Below are positions 7,947-16,612 of a stretch of 64,000 nt of DNA, piece after piece. The position numbers and the translations under genes are program-made. The stretch is from Candidatus Eiseniibacteriota bacterium. Lineage in GTDB: Bacteria; Eisenbacteria; RBG-16-71-46; CAIMUX01. Position 1 is the first letter of the stretch; each line of letters starts with the position of its first letter. Location of the stretch: contig JAKQSZ010000035.1 of assembly GCA_029569475.1 (NCBI GenBank), positions 1-64,000 of the forward strand, in the 5' to 3' direction. Under the pieces are notes generated by a model, which was given only the letters and a program-made list of their open reading frames with translations, made no database searches and was not told the DNA's origin.

Positions 7947-8675
7947 ATGAGCGACATTGAAAAGCGACTCTCTAAGGCCGTTCAATATTTTTGGACCACA
8001 CGCGACACGCAGGCAGAGGCTCAAGGGGCCAAAACCGGCGTCAGGGACGCGGGATTCAGGAGCGCTGTCACGGGCGGCAAGCAACTGGACGGATTCACAG
8101 ACCTGCTCTGCGACCTTCTCGGAGAAGCGGGGGTCGACCGACCAACCATCTACTGCAGGAAGCAAGTCGAACTGCCCGGATGGTTTCGCGCCACGAAGAA
8201 GTGGGACCTTCTCATTGTTACGAAGGGCACGCTTATAGCCAGCATCGAATGTAAGTCAATCGTTGGTTCCTTCGGCAACAACCTCAATAACCGCACCGAG
8301 GAGGCCCTTGGCAACGCGACAGACCTCCTGGCCGCCTATCGAGAAGGCGCCTTCAAACCCTCGCTTAAACCCTGGCTCGGGTATCTCCTCCTCATCCAAG
8401 ACACTCCCCGCTCACGAGCGCCCGTGTCCGTCCAGGAACCTCACTTCAAGGCTTTCCCCGAGTTCCGTGACGCTTCCTATATCGAGCGGTCGCGTATCCT
8501 GCTCACGAAGTTGGTACGCGAGCAGCTCTACGACGGGGCCTGCCTTCTGACCTCGGAAACAGGCCCGGGAACGGCCAGGGGAGAGTATCAGGAGCCGTCA
8601 CCTGAGCTGTCCTTCCGGAACTTCGCCGAGTCTCTACTCGCTAAGGCGATTGCGCACGACAGGCTGAGCGGATAG
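7947..8675 (+). CDS. PaeR7I/XhoI-like type II restriction endonuclease
   Basis: The 242-residue protein closely resembles PaeR7I in layout, with conserved blocks AVTGGKQLDGFTDL, LPGWFRATKKWDLLIV, IASIECKS and SFGNNLNNRTEEALG. The PD-(D/E)XK residues are visible as Asp87 (KKWDLL) and Glu101-Cys-Lys103 (IECKS). The family cuts CTCGAG, and that specificity is predicted here by homology. It follows the methylase by 5 bp and is presumably co-transcribed with it, with no separate C-protein gene. The protein looks full length and intact although the surrounding mobile genes are broken, which suggests it is still selected or arrived recently. Confidence 0.9.
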   Translation: MSDIEKRLSKAVQYFWTTRDTQAEAQGAKTGVRDAGFRSAVTGGKQLDGFTDLLCDLLGEAGVDRPTIYCRKQVELPGWFRATKKWDLLIVTKGTLIASIECKSIVGSFGNNLNNRTEEALGNATDLLAAYREGAFKPSLKPWLGYLLLIQDTPRSRAPVSVQEPHFKAFPEFRDASYIERSRILLTKLVREQLYDGACLLTSETGPGTARGEYQEPSPELSFRNFAESLLAKAIAHDRLSG

Positions 8676-8692
8676 ACCGGAGGTGCCATTGC

Positions 8693-8968
8693 ATGGCTGA
8701 CCTAGCTCTGCCACTCACAGCAACCGGGAGGAAGTATGGGTACATCATGTGGTCTAAGAACCACGAGCCAGACCTCCGAGCCCTGGTAGGTCCGGAGGAT
8801 TACGTCACCTTGGTTCTGCCCAGCGGAATGGAAAAACGGCAACATGTCGACTGGAAACATCGCCGTATTTCACTTAGCTACTCTTTTACCCGTGCACTAC
8901 CAGAAGCAATCCAGACGATTCACTTGAAGGGTGCGGCTCCAGGCCGCTTCGAAGTGTCTTTCCACTAG
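8693..8968 (+). CDS. Small protein of unknown function downstream of the restriction gene
   Basis: This 91-residue soluble protein is not recognised. It starts at ATG 8693, with GGAGGTGCC about 8 bp upstream, 17 bp after the endonuclease stop. The sequence is beta-rich (KYGYIMWSKNHE, YVTLVLPSG, HRRISLSYSF, GRFEVSF) with no Cys pair and no obvious nucleic-acid motif. Tight spacing to the restriction gene and to the membrane protein that follows suggests one transcript. It might be an accessory or control protein for the restriction system, or separate cargo; there is no sequence evidence for either. Confidence 0.65.
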   Translation: MADLALPLTATGRKYGYIMWSKNHEPDLRALVGPEDYVTLVLPSGMEKRQHVDWKHRRISLSYSFTRALPEAIQTIHLKGAAPGRFEVSFH

Positions 8969-8992
8969 ACGCCCCTGGAAGGCTGCCGTGCG

Positions 8993-9769
8993 ATGCGCTT
9001 GAGTGATGTCCCGAAGGCAAGCTTCTGGCCCTATGACGTTTTTGGGTACATGCTTCCCGGCGCTACTTTCCTCACGGGAGTTGCGCTCGGCCAATCGTGG
9101 CTCAGTACTCGAATCGTCAGTCTCTGGAACACGAAGGATTGGCCGGAACTCATTCTCCTCCTTCTGGGAGCGTATCTCACAGGCCACGCCATCTCCGCCA
9201 TTTCCAGCCTTCTCATCGAGGCATACCTAATGTCAGCCACCTGGCTCCTCCCATCGGCCCGACTGATGCCAGAAACGAAGACACCTACAAGCCGCTGGCG
9301 GCGAAGGTGGTTCTGGAAGACACTCCGTTGGTTCGGCGACCGTCTTGCTCCGAACTACCGAAAGCCTTACCCCGAAGACTTTCAGAACGCGGTGAAAAAC
9401 TCGTTTCGGGATGCATTCGGGGAGGATTTTCAGCATCCTCATACCAGATTTTGGATGTGCTGGACCTTCATCTCCCTGCACCATCCCGCCGCCTATCGCC
9501 GGGGCTCTCACTTCGTGGAGCTGTACGGGTTTAGCCGGAACACCACCATGAGCTTCGTGCTTATCTCGCTGCTTCCGGCTTTCGGATGCCTACAACGCGC
9601 TTGGACTCCACCTGTCACCGCCTGGTTGTGGACCTCTTCAAGTTTCGTCATCGCCCTCTTCTTCTTCTCGAATTACCTCAAGCTGATGAAGCGTATGGAT
9701 GACGAGATGTTCCATGCCTTCGTCGCGGCTAGATGGGCGCCACTGACAGAGCCCTCTGAAAAGCACTAG
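8993..9769 (+). CDS. Membrane protein of unknown function in the restriction island
   Basis: The 258-residue protein has an N-terminal hydrophobic hairpin (DVFGYMLPGATFLTGVALG and LILLLLGAYLTGHAISAISSLL), a soluble basic middle (SRWRRRWFWKTLRWFGDRL to NAVKNSFRDAFG), and two C-terminal hydrophobic segments (about 190-207 and 212-229) before a charged tail. I do not recognise the family. It follows the 91-residue gene by 24 bp and is the last gene before IS debris. Integral membrane proteins next to restriction genes are sometimes anti-phage effectors, so a defence role is possible, but nothing in this sequence proves it. Confidence 0.7.
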   Translation: MRLSDVPKASFWPYDVFGYMLPGATFLTGVALGQSWLSTRIVSLWNTKDWPELILLLLGAYLTGHAISAISSLLIEAYLMSATWLLPSARLMPETKTPTSRWRRRWFWKTLRWFGDRLAPNYRKPYPEDFQNAVKNSFRDAFGEDFQHPHTRFWMCWTFISLHHPAAYRRGSHFVELYGFSRNTTMSFVLISLLPAFGCLQRAWTPPVTAWLWTSSSFVIALFFFSNYLKLMKRMDDEMFHAFVAARWAPLTEPSEKH

Positions 9770-9929
9770 CCACCGCGCTTGCGGTCTGGTCCAGCGTCTC
9801 CGCAAACGGCTTCACCCCTCTTCTCGACAGTCGAAGCGCCGAGGTGGTGAGCAGCTCGAACCCTGCCCTCCCCCTCTCCCGGTTCACGGCCCGAAGCAGG
9901 TTCAGGAGCTGCCGGCGAACCGGCGCGTA
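9770..9929 (-). other. Gene remnant or intergenic DNA after the restriction island
   Basis: No full gene is present. On the minus strand a stretch from about 9945 to 9780 reads PFEPYAPVRRQLLNLLRAVN then RERGRAGFELL, which looks protein-like but has no start or family I can name, and it runs into the IS21 remnant. It may be the tail of a lost mobile-element gene. Confidence 0.3.
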
Positions 9930-10600
9930 GGGCTCAAACGGCAAGGACCGGAAGTTTGCCGAGCACTGCGGCTTCCTCATCTCGCCGTGTCGGCCCCTGC
10001 CTCTTCCGCCTGCCCCGCACGACATGGGGGTGTGGAAGCGGGCCCGGCTCCATCCCGATTGCCACGTGGTCGTGGAGAGCGCCTTCTACTCGGCGCCGCA
10101 CCGGTGCGATCGGTGAGAGGCTCTGGACGCGCGCCACCGCCGGCGAGGTCGTGATCTACCACGACGACGAACGCATTGCCACCCATCGACGCGTGGCCCC
10201 GGGCGGTCGGAGCACGGATCCGGCGCACTACCCGCCGCACAAGGTCGCGATTCTCCTGGCCACCCCGGCCTGCTGCCGCGGGAAGGCCGCGACGATCGGC
10301 CCGGCCGCAGCCGAGTTGGTCGGCCGGCTCTTGGACGACCGCCCGCTGGATCGACTGCGCAGCGTGCAAGCCGTCCTCCGCCTGGCCGAGAAACACGGCG
10401 AGCGCCGTCTCGACCGGGCCTGCCGCCGGGCCCTCTGCTTCGAGGACCTACGCTACAGCACGGTCAAGCGCATCCTGGTCAACGGGCTCGAGTCCGAGCC
10501 CGTCTCCGAGTTCCTGTCGCCGGCGGTGCCCCGTCCGCCGAGCGCCTACGCCTTCGCCCGCTGTCACCGGGTCCGAGATCTTCTTTCCACATGGAGGTAC
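9930..10600 (+). pseudogene. istA: Decayed IS21-type IstA, C-terminal part (element IS21-c)
   Basis: Homology starts at KFAEHCGFLISPCRP (about 9950-9994), jumps directly to LPLPPAPHDMGVWKRARLHP, and continues to YSAPHR near 10105. It then shifts frame to RLWTRATAGEVVIYHDDE and runs to LSTWRYGPWT at 10615. About 80 residues between CRP and LPLP, including the catalytic Glu region, are deleted, and at least one frameshift lies near 10105. It is in the opposite orientation to the istA fragment at 4189. The istB fragment follows in the normal family order. Confidence 0.8.
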
Positions 10601-10605
10601 GGACC

Positions 10606-10745
10606 ATGGACCTGAAGCCCCAGTTGATCCCGAAGCTGAAGGCTCTGCGGCTCTCGGGCATCTTGGAGACCCTGGACGTGCGTAACCGCCAGGCCATCGA
10701 GGAGAAGCTGGCCTACGTCGAGTTCCTGGAGCGCCTGCTCGAGGT
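10606..10745 (+). pseudogene. istB: IstB N-terminal fragment
   Basis: From ATG at 10606 (GGAGGT 7 bp upstream) the product reads MDLKPQLIPKLKALRLSGIL then ETLDVRNRQAIEEKL and EFLERLLE, the usual N-terminus of the IS21 helper ATPase IstB. Homology stops at about 10745, before any Walker A motif. The open frame that continues is unrelated sequence. Confidence 0.75.
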
Positions 10746-11071
10746 GGGTTTCGCGACATGCAGAACTCACCCACAGACCCCACCAAAGATGTCCTCGTCG
10801 AATGACCTCTCTGCGAGGCAGGGCGCGATACTCCGGGGCAGAGGGGCGGGCCGGAGGGTGAGGGACGCGGAGCGGCCCGAAGTCACGCGCTTGAGCGCGG
10901 GACCGAGCGCGACTGCGCGAGCCTGCAGGACAGCCGACCCGAAGCGACCAACGGGAGCGAAGGGGAACGCCCTGCTTGCTCCTGAGTTCGTACCTTCCTG
11001 ACTTCCCTTTGACTCGAGCCGCAGGCATAGCACGCCATTGGGGGCCGTCATCGCGCGGCCCCAGGGTCGTG
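10746..11071. other. Intergenic, right edge of mobile island
   Basis: No gene is supported over this 326 bp. It contains the break of the istB fragment and a 7-bp GC-rich hairpin at 11041-11062 (GGGGCCG/CGGCCCC) just beyond the stop of the minus-strand protease gene, which could act as its terminator although no T-run follows on that strand. Confidence 0.4.
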
Positions 11072-13606
11072 CTACTCGGGCGCCCGGCTCCCGTCCGCAA
11101 TGACCGCAATGCGGCTGGTAGCGGTCTCCCCGCCGCACCGGCACCGGATCCAGTACAGGCCGCTGGGTGCACCGCCGGGGTTGCCGTCTCCGGACGGCCG
11201 GGCGATGTTCCAATCGATCCAGTGGCTTCCGGCCTCCAGCCACTGATCCACCAGGCCGACCGTCCGGCGCCCCGAGACGTCGTGGGCGGCGCAGGAGACT
11301 TCACCGGCGCGGGGAATCTGAAGTAGCAGCCGGGCGACGCCGCCGGCAGGGTTCGGCCGCGGGGCCGAAAGCGTCATGCGGGCCGGAGGGGTCGGGGCGC
11401 CGCTGGGCGAGGGGATGTAGGGACCGTAGCGCCCGGCCTCCGAGTCGAGGGCGACGAGCCAATAGGCGGGGTCCCCGGCGCCTTCCGGGAGCCGGTCAGT
11501 GAAGCAGCACTCGGGGCCGGGAGCGCTCTCCGTCAGCACGATCTCCTCCATGCCGTCGAGTTCCCGCAGGACCTGGAAGCGGAGGCCGGTGAAGTCGACG
11601 GGCGTGGTCCAGCACAGCTCGACTTCCTCTCCCTCGCGGATCGCGCTCACGTTCAGGCTCATGACCGGAACGACGGCGTGGACCGCATCGTAAACGTCCA
11701 GCTTGCCGAAGCCGAAGGCCGGGTTGGGCACGTTGCCGGTGAAGTCGTCTTCGTGCGCCGTGACCTCGAGGCGTTCGCGTAGCCAGCGGGCCGGCCTGGA
11801 TCCCTTGGTTTCGAGCAACAGGGCGGCGGCGCCGGTGACGTGGGGCGCGGCCATGCTGGTGCCGTGCAGGATGAGGTGGCGGCCGTCCGGCAGGATCCAG
11901 CTCTGGTGGGGATTCCAGTCATGGGAGAGAGCCGCGCCAATGCCGACGCCGGGCGCGCTGATCTCGGGCTTGAGGACGGAGTCGCGCCTCGGGCCCTGGC
12001 TGCTGAAGGGGGCGATGCTGTCGAGCACGGCTTCGCTGACCCGGTAGGAGTTGCCGTCGAGCGCCGTCCACTGCACGCGGCTGACATAAGCGCCCACCGC
12101 GATGACCGAGTCGGCGGTCGCCGGAGACATCACCAGCTTGCGCGCGGTAGCGCCCTGGGCGAAGAGCGGATCGGTCCCGCCGCTGCTGATGGTGGAGCCG
12201 GAAATCCAGAAGTCCACCGTCTCGCTGCCCGGCACGCCGGTGGTGTTGGTCACGGTCAGCTTCCAGGTGCCGTATCTGGGTGGAGAACTCGAGATATTGT
12301 CGTAGATCAGCAGGTAGATCGGGCCGGCGGGGACCCCGTCCAGGCGGCGGGTGTCGACGTAGACGGTCCCATCAGGAGTGTCTTCCTCCACGGCCGCGCC
12401 CAGCGACACCGGCCCAACGGTGTAACCCCGCGGGGAGACCAGCGAGAAACGGAACGATGCGTCGGCATCATAGAATCCTTGGATCTCGACCAGGTCGTTC
12501 TCGTCGCCGGGCCAGATCGAGTACACAGGGACCTCCAGGGTGACGTCGGAACTGGCGCCGTTGGCCACCGAGGCTTCCGCATGGATCGCCACGTCCTGGT
12601 CGTTCCCCGCCGCGGCCACGACGATACGCCCCGGCCCGCAGAGCCCGCTGATCATGCGCTCCATTTCGTCGGTTCCGTCGTGCGGGCCCCCGTGGTGGCC
12701 GAGGCTGAGGTTGACCGCGGCAGGCTGGCCCAGACTGCCGGCGACACGGAACACGTAGTCGACTCCCTCGACGATGCTGTCCAGGTAGAAGTCCGTCTTG
12801 ACCGCGACCAGGGTGGCCAGCGGCGCGACTCCGACGTAGGTGTAGGCGGGACGTCCGTTGCCGGTGGCCGAACCGTCGCCGGCGGCGACTCCCGTGACGT
12901 GGGTTCCATGGCCTTCGCTGTCGATCTGTGGGCAGGCTCCGTTGTCGATCTGGACCTTGGTCCACTCGGTCCCTCGATCGAAGCCGGCCGGCGGACCTGG
13001 AGGATCGTGCTGCTCCGTCTGGTCCCACAGGGAGTGCAGGCGGGTACCGGTGGCATTGCGGAAGTCTTCATGCATGAGGTCGAGGCCGCTGTCCACAACG
13101 CCGACCACCACCCCCGTCCCGGCGTGTCCGCTGTAGACCGGGGGATTGCCCGCGCCGCCGTGCACCTCATCGGCCCGGATGCGGGGCACGCTGACGTCAA
13201 GCACCGGCCGGGCGAGCCGGGCGGCGGCGATCTTCCGGACGCCGGGCGTCTCCATCAGCCGGAGGATCTGATCCCACGACAACCGCGCGGTGCAGATGTC
13301 GCCGACCCGGGAGCCGAGGGACACATCGCCGGGAAGAGCCGCCCCCGGAGCGAGTGTAATGAAAGATGGGACAAGGGCCCCGGGTCCTTCACCGACGTGG
13401 GGCACGCCGGCGCTCCACGCCCGCGCTGGACCGCGTTCGCCCAACCGCTGCTGGTGGAGGTACTGGCGCAGCAGCGTGGCATCGAGCCGCTCGACCGCCG
13501 CCCGATCCACCGGGCTGGCGGGAACGAAAACCCTTCCCCGGGAGACAGGCACGATCGTCGAGAGCAGGACGATGAAGATCAATCCCCGAGCCGCGCAACG
13601 TCGCAT
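11072..13606 (-). CDS. Secreted subtilisin-like (S8) serine protease with FlgD-like C-terminal domain
   Basis: The 844-residue precursor starts at ATG 13606 (GGAGGAAACG just upstream) and has a signal peptide (MRRCAARGLIFIVLLSTIVP). The S8 catalytic triad is visible as Asp172 in VGVVDSGLD, His233 in EGHGTHVTG and Ser584 in HGTSMAAPHV, with the oxyanion Asn in AAAGND near 335. About 120 residues between the oxyanion Asn and Ser584 form an inserted beta-rich module (convertase-P/PA-like). The tail (LSAPRPNPAGG, VSGRRTV, GLYWIRC) is a FlgD-like/T9SS-like domain, typical of FCB-group secreted proteins. It probably degrades extracellular protein. An open frame extends further upstream but lacks a signal peptide start. 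Confidence 0.9.
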   Translation of the reverse strand: MRRCAARGLIFIVLLSTIVPVSRGRVFVPASPVDRAAVERLDATLLRQYLHQQRLGERGPARAWSAGVPHVGEGPGALVPSFITLAPGAALPGDVSLGSRVGDICTARLSWDQILRLMETPGVRKIAAARLARPVLDVSVPRIRADEVHGGAGNPPVYSGHAGTGVVVGVVDSGLDLMHEDFRNATGTRLHSLWDQTEQHDPPGPPAGFDRGTEWTKVQIDNGACPQIDSEGHGTHVTGVAAGDGSATGNGRPAYTYVGVAPLATLVAVKTDFYLDSIVEGVDYVFRVAGSLGQPAAVNLSLGHHGGPHDGTDEMERMISGLCGPGRIVVAAAGNDQDVAIHAEASVANGASSDVTLEVPVYSIWPGDENDLVEIQGFYDADASFRFSLVSPRGYTVGPVSLGAAVEEDTPDGTVYVDTRRLDGVPAGPIYLLIYDNISSSPPRYGTWKLTVTNTTGVPGSETVDFWISGSTISSGGTDPLFAQGATARKLVMSPATADSVIAVGAYVSRVQWTALDGNSYRVSEAVLDSIAPFSSQGPRRDSVLKPEISAPGVGIGAALSHDWNPHQSWILPDGRHLILHGTSMAAPHVTGAAALLLETKGSRPARWLRERLEVTAHEDDFTGNVPNPAFGFGKLDVYDAVHAVVPVMSLNVSAIREGEEVELCWTTPVDFTGLRFQVLRELDGMEEIVLTESAPGPECCFTDRLPEGAGDPAYWLVALDSEAGRYGPYIPSPSGAPTPPARMTLSAPRPNPAGGVARLLLQIPRAGEVSCAAHDVSGRRTVGLVDQWLEAGSHWIDWNIARPSGDGNPGGAPSGLYWIRCRCGGETATSRIAVIADGSRAPE

Positions 13607-14774
13607 CGTTTCCTCCGATGTCCGCGCCGGCTTCTCCCCTGATCCGGTATCCTCCTGATCCCGGTCTCCGCACAACGTCCGGAGTTCTCCGAAGCTCGCG
13701 GTCGGGTCCACCCGGGCGCGGGACGTTCTCATTAATGCCACCGCGGCCGAGGAAAGCCAACGCAAACACGCATCAGCCTGCCCGCAGGCGGCCGGGCACG
13801 CCCGCGCCGTAGACGCGCGGCTAGCGCGTCTCCCGGCATGATTGCCGGGGCTCGCATGTCTCCCGAGCGATTCTCCCGCTTGACCAAGGTCCAGGCGGGG
13901 GACGTAAGGCTCCCCTTCTGCAACGCCGGCGTCGGGGTGCGGGGGGAGCCTGACGATGAACTCTCCACCCTCACCATCCCCCAAACATCACCTTCCCCCG
14001 GAGGCTGGGCTCATCCCGGCGCCACCCGATGAAAAGACCGTCACGCGCCTGATGTCGCTCATTGCCCTGCCGGTCGCATCACGTGCTGACAAGACCCGCG
14101 CCCCAGATAACCGGGGCATCATGCAAATGCAAACTCGCCGTGCAATCTCACTGGAAAATCGTGGGGTTTTCCCTGGCAGGCTGGAACCCACAGCGTGCTA
14201 GCCTATACGAGTGCCAGCCGGATGTTAGTCGTCAGATAATGGCCGGATGTCGGTCGTCAGACAATGGGAGGTGCTGCGGCGTCTTCGCCTGCCAAGCGAT
14301 GGCGGATTCTACAAGGTATCGATCGTACCGGGCCATCCCGTCAGGTATAGCACGCCCAGATGGTTGGACAACTCCAGGGATAACTCATCGTGGGTCCAGT
14401 CCAGTCCATCCCGGCCACTTGACTTCGCACCGGCGGGACGAGGCATCTTCCGAGGCTTCGGATATACATCGAGCGAGGGGCGGAATCCTTTGGACAACAT
14501 CGCGCGGCCCGGCGACGATCCATCGTTGGGGCGATCGACCCATGGGCTCGCGACCGATTGTCCTGCCGCATCCCCGGCCGGGCCGGACAAGGCGCGCCGG
14601 GGAATCGGAACGTTTCTTGGATGACGACAGCATCCACGATAGCCAGATCACCATCCACTGGAAATCCTCAATGACAGCAGATGGTGGCGAAACACCGCGA
14701 TCCGAGCCGCGGGATCAGGTGCCAGTCGAATGAACGCGGGTTTGATATAGAGAACTCCAAGGAGGTCCAGCGAA
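13607..14774. other. 1.17 kb gene-free region
   Basis: No coding sequence is convincing on either strand: the longest open frames have irregular composition and no start signals. It should hold the promoters of the leftward protease and of the rightward Cys-rich protein. The only clear structure is the 25-bp tandem repeat at 14217-14266. Confidence 0.5.
14217..14266. repeat. Two tandem 25-bp repeats
   Basis: GCCGGATGTTAGTCGTCAGA (14217) and GCCGGATGTCGGTCGTCAGA (14242) begin two adjacent 25-bp units that differ at only three positions over their full length. The TGTnnGTCGTCAGA core could be a regulatory operator pair or the relic of an insertion-sequence end. Neither can be decided from the window. 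Confidence 0.55.
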
Positions 14775-15779
14775 ATGAGGAAACTTCTACTGGTGATGGC
14801 AGCCATGGCCTGTACGGCCGGCGCCGCCATCGCGGGTCCCAACGCGGGCGGGACGCTCAACGTCCACGACCCAAACCTGGTGTACACCACCGACATTGAC
14901 AGCTACTGCGGTCTCGGTGGTGTCCCGGCGTCTTGCGAGGACATCGACACGAACATCGAGAACGACCAGACGGCTCGCGTCTGGAAGGTCTATGCCACCT
15001 TTGCCGAGAACTCCTCCCCGCGCCTGAAGGGGATGACCTGGGGTGTCAGCTACGACCCCAGCGAGATCTCTCTCGTGGCTTGGGGGCCATGCATCGGCGA
15101 TCCGAACAATGGGGCCGCGGAGTTCCCGGGCGCCGGCTGGCCGGGTCCCAATACCGGAACGTCGATCGTGTGGCAGTTCACGCAGACCGATCACATCGTG
15201 GAGGCGTACTGGTTCGCCGGTTACTCCTACTACGGCGCGGGCCGGTTCCAGCTGCAGCCCCATTCCGACCCCGTTCTCGGCGGCATGTTCGGCGACGACT
15301 CGATCCCGGCGCTGCTGGATGAAATCGCGGGATTCGGGTGCCTCGGCTTTGGGACGGACTGCGAGACGGCCTGCCCGAACGGCGGCGACCCGACCGGCGC
15401 TTGCTGCATCGGCGAGGAGTGCACCATCACGACCGAGGCGGAGTGCCAGGGTCAGTGGCAGGGCCCGGACATGCCGTGCGATCCCAATCCGTGCTTCGTC
15501 GAGGACACCGGCGCTTGCTGCGTCGGCGAGGAGTGCACCATCACGACCGAGGCCGAGTGCCAGGGCACGTTCCAGGGCGTGGGCACGACCTGCGATCCGA
15601 ACCCGTGCTTCGTCGAGCCGACGGGCGCTTGCTGCGTCGACACCGAATGCTCGATCACCACGGAGGCCGAGTGCCAGGGTCAGTGGCAGGGCCAGAACAC
15701 GACCTGCGATCCGAACCCGTGCGACGTCAACCCCACCGAGGAGACGACCTGGGGACAGATCAAGGCCAACTACCGCTAG
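14775..15779 (+). CDS. Secreted Cys-rich repeat protein
   Basis: The 334-residue protein has a signal peptide (MRKLLLVMAAMACTAGAAIA) after a strong ribosome site (AAGGAGGTCC). A beta-rich globular part of about 200 residues follows, then three 38-residue tandem repeats beginning at TGACC, each with six Cys (TGACCVGEECTITTEAECQG is the core of repeat two). The last repeat leads into the C-terminal tail TTWGQIKANYR. No FlgD-like domain is present. Repeats with TGACC and ITTEAECQG are frequent in secreted proteins of Eisenbacteria/Krumholzibacteria-like genomes, but the function is unknown. The Cys pattern suggests disulphide-stabilised extracellular modules. Confidence 0.85.
   Translation: MRKLLLVMAAMACTAGAAIAGPNAGGTLNVHDPNLVYTTDIDSYCGLGGVPASCEDIDTNIENDQTARVWKVYATFAENSSPRLKGMTWGVSYDPSEISLVAWGPCIGDPNNGAAEFPGAGWPGPNTGTSIVWQFTQTDHIVEAYWFAGYSYYGAGRFQLQPHSDPVLGGMFGDDSIPALLDEIAGFGCLGFGTDCETACPNGGDPTGACCIGEECTITTEAECQGQWQGPDMPCDPNPCFVEDTGACCVGEECTITTEAECQGTFQGVGTTCDPNPCFVEPTGACCVDTECSITTEAECQGQWQGQNTTCDPNPCDVNPTEETTWGQIKANYR
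15393..15735 (+). repeat. Three 114-bp in-frame tandem repeats
   Basis: Copies begin at 15393, 15507 and 15621 with an exact 114-bp period (38 codons) inside the Cys-rich protein gene. Copies are highly similar at the nucleotide level, consistent with recent duplication. Confidence 0.8.
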
Positions 15780-15855
15780 CACGCCGGCCCGGCCGGAACA
15801 CCACCAGCTTGCCTGACAGAAGGTCCGGCCGCCGCTGAGCTGAAAGCGGAGACGA

Positions 15856-15898
15856 AGACGGGCCCTCGCCGGATGATCCATCCGGGCGGGGCCCGTCT
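15856..15898 (+). terminator. Hairpin terminator after the Cys-rich protein gene
   Basis: A long GC-rich hairpin pairs AGACGGGCCC (15856) with GGGCCCGTCT (ending 15898), extended by CGCCGGATG/CATCCGGGCG around a short loop. It lies about 75 bp after the stop, between two convergent genes, and could serve both. Confidence 0.65.
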
Positions 15899-15994
15899 CC
15901 TTGGGAGGCGTGTGCGCAACCGAGCCTTCTCCTGCAGGACGCCGGCGAGCCTGTTCCTGCAGAACGCCGGAGGGTGCGCGAGCGTCCGGTGAGA

Positions 15995-16612
15995 TTAGGC
16001 CAGGATGAGGGGCTCGAGCGCGCGGAAGGAGAGGATGGCCGCGTCGTCGATCCGCATCTGCCGGAACTCAGCGGCATTGAACTCCAGGTAGCGGGAGCAC
16101 TTGAGGAACGCCTGCTTGCGGAAGAGACGTTCCAGGGTCCCTCGCTCCCCCTCGGAGAGGCGCAGTGTGTGCCCGGGACCGCGGCGCCAATCCCACGGGC
16201 TCTCCGCCGTCGAGACATACACGTCCAGGGCCTCCAGGATGCCGAGATTCTGCAGGAGGCGGGCCCGGTATTCGGAGAGGTGGCGGCCACTCAGAAGCAG
16301 CGAGAAGGAGATCTCGTGCCCCCACCAGAAGAGCGTCCGGAAGGTGAAGAGGCTCTGCTCATCGAGCGAGCGCGGGAGATCCAGGTAGATGTAGGGAAGA
16401 TCCTCCAGGTGGTCACCCTTGGCCAGCTTCCCCTCTCCGAGATCGACCTCGGCAGGCCGGAGGTAACCGTCGCCCGCCAGGCGTGCCCTCAGCTGTTCGC
16501 CCAGGCGCAGCAGCAATTGCTCCAGTTCTCGAAGGGCCCGGGCCCGCAGACGGAACCAGGAGGGATCGGAGAGCAGGGCGATCTCCTCGTCAGAAAAGAT
16601 GGGCGATGTCAT
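15995..16612 (-). CDS. Unknown protein, partner of the RelA/SpoT-like gene
   Basis: This 205-residue protein is not recognised. Its ATG (16612) overlaps the stop of the upstream gene by 4 bp (ATGA), so the two are translationally coupled. No signal peptide or membrane helix is evident; one aromatic hydrophobic segment (FTFRTLFWWGHEISFSLLLS) may be a buried helix. Other distinctive segments are LEDLPYIYLDLPRSLDE and LKCSRYLEFNAAEFRQMRID. The obligatory coupling to a possible nucleotide pyrophosphokinase makes a regulator, antitoxin or obligate subunit the natural guesses, but none is supported by a motif. Confidence 0.7.
   Translation of the reverse strand: MTSPIFSDEEIALLSDPSWFRLRARALRELEQLLLRLGEQLRARLAGDGYLRPAEVDLGEGKLAKGDHLEDLPYIYLDLPRSLDEQSLFTFRTLFWWGHEISFSLLLSGRHLSEYRARLLQNLGILEALDVYVSTAESPWDWRRGPGHTLRLSEGERGTLERLFRKQAFLKCSRYLEFNAAEFRQMRIDDAAILSFRALEPLILA

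Noticed and set aside
8993..9769. Assigning the island membrane protein to a named anti-phage effector family
   Set aside because: Only helices and a basic loop are visible. No motif justifies a name, so it is left as unknown.
11840..13642. 600-codon open frame on the plus strand
   Set aside because: Antisense to the S8 protease with its full catalytic triad.
14062..14733. 223-codon open frame on the plus strand upstream of the Cys-rich protein
   Set aside because: No ribosome site, erratic composition and no domain. The 25-bp repeat falls inside it, and neither coding periodicity nor homology is apparent.
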